35,156 nt of DNA from Firmicutes bacterium UBA1702 (GTDB lineage Bacteria; Bacillota; Clostridia; Peptostreptococcales; Anaerovoracaceae), in contig DCJK01000045.1 in the NCBI GenBank assembly GCA_002320005.1, positions 1 through 35,156 on the forward strand, given 5' to 3'. This document shows positions 17,061-24,561 of the stretch, in pieces. Each line of letters starts with the position of its first letter. Positions within the stretch are counted from its first letter, which is position 1. The notes beneath the pieces were generated by a model that saw nothing but the letters and a program-made list of their open reading frames with translations, did not search any database and was not told the origin of the DNA. Position numbers and translations under genes: made by a program.

Positions 17061-17864
17061 TTATCCGTATATTTTGCCGAGAATCCACAGCATTGCATCC
17101 GCCGGGAGCACTCTGTAAAGTATTCCCAGAATCTGGTTGCCGGCACCTACAATCTTGTGAGAAGGCATATGCTTTCTCCGGAGCAGTGAGCATACAGCCG
17201 AAGCCACTTTTTCCGGATGCATCCCCTTGCGCTCCGACTCTTCCATTTTTGCCACTGACTCCTCTATTCTCCCCATGTATATGTCATCACCCTCAAAGTT
17301 TTTGATTCTATTATCTGTAAATTCCGTTCTGACATCGTTGAGCATCACCGTGCATGTTCTGATGCCAAAAGGTTTCAGCTCAATACCAAGGGCATCACTT
17401 AAGGCATTGACAGCTGCCTTTCCTGCCGAATAAAAGCTCTGAAAAGGAAGCGGAAATATGGCTGCCAGAGATGATATGAAGATCATCTTTCCTCCGCCGT
17501 TCCTTCGCATTACCGCAGCTCCTTCCCGGGCACAATATGCAGTACCTGTCAGATTCACTTCTATCTGCCTTCGATAGTCTTCTTCCGAAGTGAATTCCAG
17601 AGCTCCGGCAATTCCCATGCCTGCATTCAGAATAAGAGCATCCAGCCTTCCTTCACTCTTCTTCAGAGCTTCCCTGAGAGCATTGCGTACGCTTTCGCTC
17701 TCGGTAACATCACACTGTATCCAGTTCTCCCGCGGCAGGTTTCCCTGTGTTCTTGATAGTCCTGCCACCTGCCATCCCCTTTTGGTCAGTTCTCTGAAGA
17801 CAGAAAATCCTATTCCCTTTGATGCGCCTGTAATAACGGCAAATTTTACTGTTGTGTCCTTCAT
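17061..17864 (-). CDS. short-chain dehydrogenase/reductase
   Basis: 267 residues, classical SDR. The cofactor loop TGASKGIG lies at 12-19, NAG at 80-82, the catalytic Ser is 131 or 132 (FISS), with Tyr145 and Lys149 (YSAGK). The loop after beta-2 reads SRTQG, which suggests NADP(H). The C-terminal extension (about 220-267) is hydrophobic at its end (LPADAMLWILGKIYG), so it may touch the membrane. The substrate is unknown. The start ATG follows AAAGGGGG. A TATAAT lies about 50 bp upstream but without a good -35. Confidence 0.88.
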   Translation of the reverse strand: MKDTTVKFAVITGASKGIGFSVFRELTKRGWQVAGLSRTQGNLPRENWIQCDVTESESVRNALREALKKSEGRLDALILNAGMGIAGALEFTSEEDYRRQIEVNLTGTAYCAREGAAVMRRNGGGKMIFISSLAAIFPLPFQSFYSAGKAAVNALSDALGIELKPFGIRTCTVMLNDVRTEFTDNRIKNFEGDDIYMGRIEESVAKMEESERKGMHPEKVASAVCSLLRRKHMPSHKIVGAGNQILGILYRVLPADAMLWILGKIYG

Positions 17865-17947
17865 GATTTCCCCCTTTGCATCATTATGCTGTAAATTTTT
17901 CGCCGTTTATATTATACATTAAATCTCATCTCCGGTGTATTCCAAAT

Positions 17948-19173
17948 TTATCCATTTGTCTTATCTGTTTCACCAGCCAGCTCAAAACCTTTTTTGGCGG
18001 CTATAACTGCAATTATCTCATTTAAGACGGCCGCAGCAGCTATGGTCCCCTGCACGATCTCCGCCAGTGCAGGTTCAGCAGGTGAAAGCACAGAACATAC
18101 TATTCCCGTAAACACCAGGGATACGCCTGAATGCGGAAGCAGTGTAAGCCCCAGATATTTTCTCACTGTCACAGGCATGCCTGTAATTTTTGCACCTGTT
18201 CTGGCTCCGAAATATTTTCCGAAAGCTCTTGCAGCAATGTAAATAAACGTATACGATCCCGCTCCCAGAATAAGCCTGAAATTCAGCGGTGCTCCCAGAT
18301 CCGCAACAGCAGCCAGAAGTGATACGTTAAGTATCGGTGAAAAAGCAGAGTTTATTTCCCCCAATCTGTCCTCCCGGACCATGTTGGCAAAGGCAGCCGA
18401 AAAAGCCACTCCCATCAGCATGTAATTCAAAGTGATTCCTGTAAGAACACGAGTATTCAGGAACCAGCCTGCAAGCACCGTCAGCGTAATCCCTGCTGCG
18501 AGAATTCCCAGAATCCCTGTTCTGTCTTGACTGCGTTTCAGCAGCATTCCTGCCGGTATCCCGAAAAAACACCTATCAGAACAGGCATGAAAATCATCAC
18601 AGGTATCATATATACAGGAACTGCTCCTCCTGATACCTGCCGTGCAGCAAAAGAATTCACCGTAAAGAAAACAGCGATTCCCACAACGTCATCCAGCACT
18701 GCCATAGGCAGAAGCGTGTCTGTGACGGGACCTCTTGTATGAAATTCATTGACAATGGACAGTGCCGGCGCAGGAGCCGTTGCCAGAGCTATTCCTCCGA
18801 ATACAGGTGCCAGAAATATGGGAATGCTGCTTATCTTAAACACCGCTGCAAAAACAAGGCTGACAATAAAAAAAGTACCCAGAGACTGGGTCAGCGTCGT
18901 TATCACGAGGGCCTTGCCATAGCTTTTCAGCCTTTTCCATATCAGTTCCGTTCCCAGCATCAGCCCAAAAGCACATTGCATCCACATTATTATCCCCTTA
19001 TACCATGAGGAAGAAAGCAACTCTTCAGGCATAAGTGCTGCTCCGTTGGGTCCCAGAATCATGCCGGCGATAAGCCATCCCAGAATAGCCGGCATTTTTA
19101 TTTTTGACATAAGTTTGCCCGCCAGAAATGCTGCTGCCAGAGCTGCAATCCAGCGCGCTGCAATAATAACCAT
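17948..19173 (-). pseudogene. frameshifted cation/proton antiporter (CPA2/KefB-like)
   Basis: Two overlapping frames (19173-18538 and 18547-17948) together make one antiporter of about 408 residues. The first part carries GWLIAGMILGPNGA, the central LATAPAPAL region and MAVLDDVVGIAVFF, with the aspartate pair of CPA2 exchangers. The second carries the remaining helices. The break is at a six-base T run (minus strand; A6 at 18564-18569). One extra T would join PVLIGVFFGIPAGM smoothly. It is a broken gene, a phase-variable gene or an assembly error. The start overlaps the TetR stop (TAATG). Confidence 0.8.
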
Positions 19174-19781
19174 TATCTTTTACCTCCTTCTGCCACACCG
19201 TAGAGCATAAATTCAAACAGCTTCGGTATACCTGCTTCATGTATTTTTATCTTTTCTTCAAGAGTTTCATCACGATAAGCAGGACTGCTGAAATATCCGT
19301 TGAACATTATCTGCATCTGCCTGAAATATGACAGTGCTTCATCAAATGTGACTCCTTCTCTCAATTCCAGAGATTTCACTGTCCGGCTGTATATCTTCTC
19401 GTTAAGAATATTAAACTCCTTCATGGCCAGGTCAATTTCATCCTTCAAGGTGATTTGCGGGTTAAGAAGCGCCTCGAAAAAGATATGAGCTTCTCTTGGA
19501 TATTCTGTAAAAAAATCCATGCGCGCATTCATATATCTGACAAGATCGCAATCTGCACCTTGTTCATGCACATACTCAGTCAGACGGCTGCAGCTTATCC
19601 TGAGACATTCCAGATAAAGCTGATCCTTATCTTTAAAATTGTGATAAATCAGTCCTTTGTTTATTCCCGCTGCGCAAATGTTATTGACGCTTCCTCCGGA
19701 ATATCCCCTGCTTCCGAACTCTTCTATGGCTGCCTCCACAATCCTTGTTACTGTAATCTCTGTCCTCTGCTGCTGTTTCAT
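19173..19781 (-). CDS. TetR/AcrR-family transcriptional regulator
   Basis: 202 residues. The N-terminal helix-turn-helix is at about 10-55 (RIVEAAIEEFGSRGYSGGSV, then INKGLIYHNFKDKDQLY). The C-terminal half is an all-helical ligand domain. It is the first gene of a two-gene unit with the antiporter, coupled by a 1-bp stop/start overlap. Two near-identical palindromes flank its promoter, so it probably represses its own operon and releases on binding an unknown ligand. It is a different unit from the upstream ABC transporter, although both are read in the same direction. Confidence 0.92.
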   Translation of the reverse strand: MKQQQRTEITVTRIVEAAIEEFGSRGYSGGSVNNICAAGINKGLIYHNFKDKDQLYLECLRISCSRLTEYVHEQGADCDLVRYMNARMDFFTEYPREAHIFFEALLNPQITLKDEIDLAMKEFNILNEKIYSRTVKSLELREGVTFDEALSYFRQMQIMFNGYFSSPAYRDETLEEKIKIHEAGIPKLFEFMLYGVAEGGKR

Positions 19782-19865
19782 TCTCTCTCCTCACTTCAGC
19801 AATGATTGGCGCCCGGCAATTTTTATATGTATTCAACAATTATTGCACATGCCTTGTAAATAAAA

Positions 19866-19881
19866 TTGACTAATCAGTCAA
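19866..19881. promoter_or_regulatory. TetR operator 1 (downstream of -10)
   Basis: TTGACTAATCAGTCAA, with arms TTGACT/AGTCAA, lies just downstream of the -10 box of the tetR promoter. It is nearly the same as the second box 34 bp away. Confidence 0.72.
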
Positions 19882-19886
19882 TTATT

Positions 19887-19915
19887 ATTGTAGTATAAAT
19901 TAACCGATCAGTCAA
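19887..19915 (-). promoter_or_regulatory. promoter of tetR-antiporter unit
   Basis: On the minus strand TTGACT (19910-19915), 17 bp, TACAAT (19887-19892). The -35 is one arm of the second operator, so bound repressor would block polymerase. Confidence 0.78.
19900..19915. promoter_or_regulatory. TetR operator 2 (over -35)
   Basis: TTAACCGATCAGTCAA, the same palindrome as operator 1 with changes at a few positions. It covers the -35 hexamer of the tetR promoter. Confidence 0.7.
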
Positions 19916-19963
19916 TAATCTGCCTTTGCATATTCAATTCCGACATGACATGCTCGCTTTGCG

Positions 19964-20731
19964 CTATGCCTTCATTTTCTTTTTAAGTATAAACGCTCCC
20001 AGAATAAAAAATACTGCCATATACGCAATGCATATCATCTCCTGAGCAGCAACTTCTCCTGACGCAAGTTGACGTCCGCCTTGGCTGACTATGATTCTTG
20101 CCGCATCCACAGCAGGAAAGAAAGGCAGCGCCTGTGCGACAGCCTTTAACGCACCTCCCACGGCCTCAATATCCATCCAGATGCCTCCCAGTATGGAAGA
20201 TACCGTAATGAGGATTGAGCTTACACCCGGAGCTGCACGCTCACTGAACAGCGATCCGAATACGACTCCCAGGCTTATGAAAAGCACTATGGCAGGAACC
20301 AGAGCACCCAATGATATAAGCATGGATAATATATTCAGAGGCTCCCCTTTAATCAATGAGATGACCCAGGAAGCGGCATAAGTTATTAATCCCTGCAGAA
20401 GCGCTATGACGAATACAGGCAGTATATACCCTGCCAGAAACTCCCATGATTTCATCGGGGCTCCGCACAGCCTTGCCAAAAATGCCGTGCTTCTGTCTTT
20501 AGATATAAGTATTGTTGTGAAGAGCATTACGAAAGTTAGCCCGAATACGGTCACGCCCGGCGAAAGTTTGTCAATATTAAATATATCCATACCTGCCTCA
20601 GGTGGAATACTTTCATTTACGATGGTCATAATTACAAGCATCACCACCGGAAAACCCAGGCAGAATATATAGCTGAGAGGGTCACGCAATATTTCTTTAG
20701 CGTTTCTGCTTGCGAATGCTTTTATTTTCAT
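19964..20731 (-). CDS. ABC-2 type transporter permease
   Basis: 255 residues with six hydrophobic segments and an ABC-2 layout: a cytoplasmic N-terminus (RNAKEILRDPLSYIF), helix 1, an outside loop, then the five remaining helices. It pairs with the ATPase encoded immediately upstream, with which it overlaps by 4 bp. The transported molecule is unknown; such two-gene exporters move drugs, antimicrobial peptides or lipids outward. No terminator is evident after it before the tetR promoter. Confidence 0.87.
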   Translation of the reverse strand: MKIKAFASRNAKEILRDPLSYIFCLGFPVVMLVIMTIVNESIPPEAGMDIFNIDKLSPGVTVFGLTFVMLFTTILISKDRSTAFLARLCGAPMKSWEFLAGYILPVFVIALLQGLITYAASWVISLIKGEPLNILSMLISLGALVPAIVLFISLGVVFGSLFSERAAPGVSSILITVSSILGGIWMDIEAVGGALKAVAQALPFFPAVDAARIIVSQGGRQLASGEVAAQEMICIAYMAVFFILGAFILKKKMKA

Positions 20732-21465
20732 ATTTCCGTCCTCCCTGCTTCAGCGCCTGCAAGAGCTATGAAAGCCTTTTCAAAATCATCGCATCCGGCT
20801 TTCTTTTTCAGCTCTTCTGCGGTTCCCATAGCTTTGATTCTTCCTTCTGCCATAACGGCTATACGGTCACACAGATTTTCTGCCTCCTCCAGATAATGAG
20901 TGGTAAGTATGATGGTGCGCTTTGTCTTGAGCTCCGATATGGTGTGCCAGAGTTCGTGCCTTGCTATTACGTCGAGGCCAAGAGTAGGTTCATCAAGAAA
21001 AAGTATCTCAGGGTCTGTAACCATTGCCATGGCAATACTCAGTCTTCTCTGCCAGCCTCCCGAAAGCACCTTGGCTCTTGAGTTTTCCACCTCGTTGAGG
21101 TGAAGTTCCTTTATGGCTTTTATGGTATTCTCTGCAGCCGCAGTCTTGTTGAGTCCATACATGCCTGCCATCAGTTCAAGATTTTCTTTCACCGTAAGGT
21201 TTGGAGCAACTGCCGTCTCCTGCGGCGAAAAGTTTATAATCTGCTTCGCCTCTGTGTCTGACAGTTCTTCACCATGCACCTTTATCTTTCCTGAATCGGG
21301 ATGCATAAGGCGGCACAGCATTTTTATGGTTGTTGTTTTTCCTGCCCCGTTTACACCCAGAAGTCCAAACAATTCATTTTTCTTTATGCTCAGATTCAGA
21401 TGGTCAACAGCTGTCTTCCCTTTGAAAGTTTTTGACAGACCTTCTGTTTCTATTGCCGTACTCAT
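20728..21465 (-). CDS. ABC transporter ATPase (drug/peptide exporter type)
   Basis: 245 residues: Walker A GVNGAGKTT (about 38-46), Q-loop INFSPQE, signature LSGGWQRRLSIAMAM, Walker B ILFLDEPTLGLD and H-loop TTHYLEEAE. The signature reads SGGWQRR rather than SGGMQRR, a mild variation. The C-terminal part (AEGRIKAMGTAEELKKKAG) is typical of DrrA/CcmA-type exporters. It is translated in the XRE-AbrB regulator's operon, with a 1-bp overlap upstream and a 4-bp overlap downstream. Confidence 0.92.
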   Translation of the reverse strand: MSTAIETEGLSKTFKGKTAVDHLNLSIKKNELFGLLGVNGAGKTTTIKMLCRLMHPDSGKIKVHGEELSDTEAKQIINFSPQETAVAPNLTVKENLELMAGMYGLNKTAAAENTIKAIKELHLNEVENSRAKVLSGGWQRRLSIAMAMVTDPEILFLDEPTLGLDVIARHELWHTISELKTKRTIILTTHYLEEAENLCDRIAVMAEGRIKAMGTAEELKKKAGCDDFEKAFIALAGAEAGRTEI

Positions 21466-21899
21466 TACAGCACCCCCTTTTCCTTATACGCCTTAAGTAT
21501 CTCATTGGCAAAGCCGGTAAATGCATCGGTCTTCACTATGGCGATCCCCTGTTCTTCATCTCCCAGAACCATAAGCTTGTCTCCCGGATTTATATCAAAA
21601 ATCTTTCTGGCATCCTTTGGGATAACCATCTGTCCCTTTTCTCCCACAGTTACAATCCCGAAGATGTGTTTCCCCTTGGGGCTTACCAGAGGCAGTTCCT
21701 CTTCCTTCATGTCTCTTGCAAGATCATCTATTTTAATCTGAAAAATTTCCGACATGTTTATACAGTCATTGATATTCGGCGTAGCTTCACCATTTTCCCA
21801 TTTTGCCAGGGTCTGTCTGGTGACATTAAGCTTCTCTGCCAGCTGCTCCTGAGTCATATTAATACGTCTGCGAAAAAACCTGATATTCATATTTATCAT
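21465..21899 (-). CDS. XRE helix-turn-helix regulator fused to an AbrB-like domain
   Basis: 144 residues from the ATG at 21899, which has GGGAG 8 nt upstream; a GTG at 21908 would add three residues. Residues about 3-60 are an XRE/Cro helix-turn-helix (MTQEQLAEKLNVTRQTLAKW). Residues about 75-125 match a SpoVT/AbrB swapped-hairpin domain (GQMVIPKDARKIFDINPGDKLMVL). Two DNA-binding domains in one small chain is a recognised but uncommon architecture. As first gene of the ABC unit it probably senses or represses exporter expression. A perfect inverted repeat lies about 65 bp upstream. Confidence 0.88.
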   Translation of the reverse strand: MINMNIRFFRRRINMTQEQLAEKLNVTRQTLAKWENGEATPNINDCINMSEIFQIKIDDLARDMKEEELPLVSPKGKHIFGIVTVGEKGQMVIPKDARKIFDINPGDKLMVLGDEEQGIAIVKTDAFTGFANEILKAYKEKGVL

Positions 21900-21962
21900 A
21901 CTTTTCACTCCCTTTCTGCCTTTAATATATCATCACTTTACCTGAAAATAAAGAAAGCAATG

Positions 21963-21979
21963 TTAACATAAGATGTTAA
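21963..21979. promoter_or_regulatory. candidate operator of the XRE-AbrB/ABC operon
   Basis: TTAACAT-AAG-ATGTTAA, a perfect 7-bp inverted repeat with a 3-bp spacer, about 65 bp upstream of the regulator gene. It is the likely site for its own product. I could not define a convincing -35/-10 pair here. Confidence 0.5.
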
Positions 21980-22012
21980 TTTTTCCTTACATCGGGCAGG
22001 AAAATCCGCACT

Positions 22013-22044
22013 AAAAAAGAGCAAATGTTTTTAATCATCTGCTC
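22013..22044 (-). terminator. terminator of the pilus operon
   Basis: On the minus strand GAGCAGATG (22036-22044) pairs with CATTTGCTC (22019-22027) with one G-U, followed by TTTTTT. It begins at the base next to the sortase stop codon. Confidence 0.85.
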
Positions 22045-22887
22045 TCAACTTCGGTTTTTCTTTTTTGTGCTTTTTCCACCGGGAATCATGACAATTATCA
22101 GCAGAATCAGCAGCACCGGTACGGCAATCACTGCTGCCACGATAAGCGGTTCTATCTGCGAAGCGTCAGCGGTTATATACATGGACGATGATGATTCTTC
22201 GTTCTCCACCCGATGTCCTCTTACCAGAAGGCGATGAGAATTGACTCCGTAAGGAGTACATGTCACCAGGGTGCAGTAATCCTTGCCATCTTCAGCTAAC
22301 AGGGCCGAGGTGTCTTCCGGTTCCACTATGAGTATTCTATCCACCTCATAAGTCAAAACTCTGTCCATTACTCTCAGCATGAAGCGCTCCCCTTCTTTGA
22401 GCTTATCAAGCCTGGTAAAGAGCTTTGCGCTGGGCAGCCCCCGGTGTCCTGACAGCACGCAGTGAGTGCCTTCTCCTCCCACAGGCAGATCCGACCATTC
22501 CAGATGTCCTATGGCAATCTGAAGGGCATCATCATCTGTGCCGTGATAAATAGGCAGTGAACAGTTAATCATAGGGATTTCGATATATCCCATGATTCCG
22601 TCGCCGGAAATATTGAGCATTTCGTTATACTTTGCCGTCTCTGCCTCCGTAAGGAAAAAATCGTTTTTTTCGCTTCGGCGCTGTGCATTATACGCCACAG
22701 CGGCATCCCATTGCCTCTTACATTCATCTTCATCCATGGCTGAAACAATTTCGCCGTAGCCGGCTATAGCTCTAGTCTGATGAAAAGAGTTGACATAGTC
22801 ACTTACCGAAGGGTAAAGCAGCAGAGCCACGCCTGCAATCAGTGCAATGGTCAGCACAATGTTTATTAAATTGCGTTTTTCTTTCAT
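22045..22887 (-). CDS. class C (pilus-type) sortase
   Basis: 280 residues: N-terminal membrane helix (about 8-25), sortase fold with His148 (VLSGHRG), Cys210 (TLVTCTPYG) and Arg219 (SHRLLVRG), and a second membrane helix near the C-terminus (about 246-268), the two-anchor layout of class C enzymes. It would cleave LPXTG-type signals and join pilin subunits through a lysine isopeptide bond at the cell surface. I do not see the usual DPF/DPW lid motif in the region before the fold. It is the last gene of the pilus operon, after an 85-bp spacer with a strong hairpin. Confidence 0.92.
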   Translation of the reverse strand: MKEKRNLINIVLTIALIAGVALLLYPSVSDYVNSFHQTRAIAGYGEIVSAMDEDECKRQWDAAVAYNAQRRSEKNDFFLTEAETAKYNEMLNISGDGIMGYIEIPMINCSLPIYHGTDDDALQIAIGHLEWSDLPVGGEGTHCVLSGHRGLPSAKLFTRLDKLKEGERFMLRVMDRVLTYEVDRILIVEPEDTSALLAEDGKDYCTLVTCTPYGVNSHRLLVRGHRVENEESSSSMYITADASQIEPLIVAAVIAVPVLLILLIIVMIPGGKSTKKKNRS

Positions 22888-22908
22888 GCAGACATCCCCT
22901 TACTGCTT

Positions 22909-22936
22909 ACAGACCGGGAGAGGTCTCCCGGTCTGT
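22909..22936. other. 13-bp perfect hairpin between pilin and sortase genes
   Basis: ACAGACCGGGAGA (22909-22921) is the exact inverted match of 22924-22936. In the transcript it lies about 36 nt after the pilin stop and 21 nt before the sortase start. No U-tract follows, so it does not look like a simple terminator. It may be an mRNA processing or stability element that sets a high pilin to sortase ratio. Confidence 0.7.
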
Positions 22937-22972
22937 AAAAATACATCAGCTTTATGTTGATAAGTTTATTGT

Positions 22973-24499
22973 TTAGCTTTCTTTGTTAAGGCGCTTTCTG
23001 GTAACAAGAAGTATGCCTGCTCCTACAACCAGAATTGCTCCTGCAATGTAGAATATGGTTGTTCCTATGTCTCCTGTTGAAGGCAGCTGCCATCCGCTCT
23101 TGTTTTCGATACCTACAGTCTGAGTGTACTGAGGAACTTCCGTTGTGGAAACTGCTGAGCTTGCTGCCAGTGTTCCATCTGCATTGTATGTAGCTGTGAT
23201 GTTAACCGCCACATCTTTCTTGAGAAGATTGTAACCTTCAGGTGCTGCAGTTTCATGAAGCTTATATGCGCCTGCATCAACGCCTCTGAAGGATGCTGCA
23301 CCGTTGGCGTCTGTTGTAACTTCGGTTACCGTCTTAGGATCCGCTGCCAGCGCTGCTTTCAGTCCATCTTCGTCCAGTGTCTTCCATTCAACAGCTTTGG
23401 TATTTTCATTGTAATAGTAGTACATTTTATTGCCGTTGACTTCTTTGTAAAGAACGAATTTCGCTCCGGCAAGATTAACATTTCCGCTTTCTCCTGCAGC
23501 ATATTTATCGATCTTGATGTCGAAGTCGTATACATATACTATATGGTCCGGAGTTTTACCCGTTGATGTGGTATCGTAAGGGTTGTTGGAATATTCCAGA
23601 TATACGGTATTGGTTTCTTCCTTTGTGGAAAGTGCTCCTTCGTTAAGCTTTGCGCTGTAGGTTATTACTATTTCCTTACCGGCATTTGCTTTCTGGCTGA
23701 TGAAATTATTGAAAGTAATGGTGAAGGTCTGGCCGCTCTTATTAACGGTGAAACTATTGTATTCTGCTCCTCCGATTGTAACGGCCACATCATCGTTAAA
23801 TGTCAGTCCGGCTGAAAGAGTATCCGTGATAACAAACTGATAACTTTCATATCCGTCCATGGCAGGAACTTTTGATGTCAGTTTAAACGGCACATTGCTT
23901 CCTACATCCTGAGCAGTTCCGAGCCCCTGCTGTTCGTCTGCTTCAACAATAATCTTATTGATAGTAGGGATCTCTGATTTTGACTGAACCTGCACGTCAC
24001 CTACAACCTTGAGGATGAATTTAGTTGCCGCATCATTGCTTCCGGATGTGGCCACATTGGTATCCTTTATCAGATAGTATCCGTCGCCGGTTACATTTAT
24101 TTTGTAAGGTGAAGCTGTTTCTGTAGACCGGACTCCGTCACCCTGCAGATGTTTTCCTGCAATTTTTGCAAAAGCGTCCAGAGCCTCACTGTTGTCTCCC
24201 AGATCTTTGACAACACCTGCCACATCTTCGGCACTTGTGCAGGCTGCATAAGCGCTTACAGTTTTCAGCTCTGCCAGAAGTTCATCGCCATTAACGCCTG
24301 AACCCCATTGAATGTTGGTGAGCTTTTCGCCTGAAATGTCGCCTTTAAATACCTGATAGGCAGCATAAACGTGATTTTCTTTGTCCCCTGTGATAGTGAT
24401 GGTGTGAGCTGTGTCAGCACCTGCAAAAGCCGTTGCAGCCATGGAGAATACCATAGCCAGAATCAGCAGCAGCGATGCAATTCTTTTTGTCCCTTTCAT
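22973..24499 (-). CDS. LPSTG-anchored major pilin (isopeptide D2 and Cna-B domains)
   Basis: 508 residues. A signal peptide ends near AFA-GA (about residue 26). Residues about 185-320 resemble a fimbrial isopeptide-forming D2 domain, and about 330-455 a SpaA/Cna-B domain (DFDIKIDKY to ETAAPEGY), whose Lys and Glu form an internal bond in the family. The LPSTG sorting signal is at about 472-476, followed by a hydrophobic helix and RKRLNKES tail. A Lys in PTINKII (about 180) could be the pilin-motif lysine, by inference. Size, domains and the adjacent sortase fit the shaft subunit. Confidence 0.88.
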   Translation of the reverse strand: MKGTKRIASLLLILAMVFSMAATAFAGADTAHTITITGDKENHVYAAYQVFKGDISGEKLTNIQWGSGVNGDELLAELKTVSAYAACTSAEDVAGVVKDLGDNSEALDAFAKIAGKHLQGDGVRSTETASPYKINVTGDGYYLIKDTNVATSGSNDAATKFILKVVGDVQVQSKSEIPTINKIIVEADEQQGLGTAQDVGSNVPFKLTSKVPAMDGYESYQFVITDTLSAGLTFNDDVAVTIGGAEYNSFTVNKSGQTFTITFNNFISQKANAGKEIVITYSAKLNEGALSTKEETNTVYLEYSNNPYDTTSTGKTPDHIVYVYDFDIKIDKYAAGESGNVNLAGAKFVLYKEVNGNKMYYYYNENTKAVEWKTLDEDGLKAALAADPKTVTEVTTDANGAASFRGVDAGAYKLHETAAPEGYNLLKKDVAVNITATYNADGTLAASSAVSTTEVPQYTQTVGIENKSGWQLPSTGDIGTTIFYIAGAILVVGAGILLVTRKRLNKES

Positions 24500-24561
24500 T
24501 TTTGTCGTTTCCTTTCTGCATAATTACTTATTGTCAGGTGAACAATTTCTTTTTCTTCGCA

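Noticed and set aside
22909..22936. Hairpin after the pilin gene as an intrinsic terminator
   Set aside because: No T run follows it on the minus strand; the T run lies on the wrong side.
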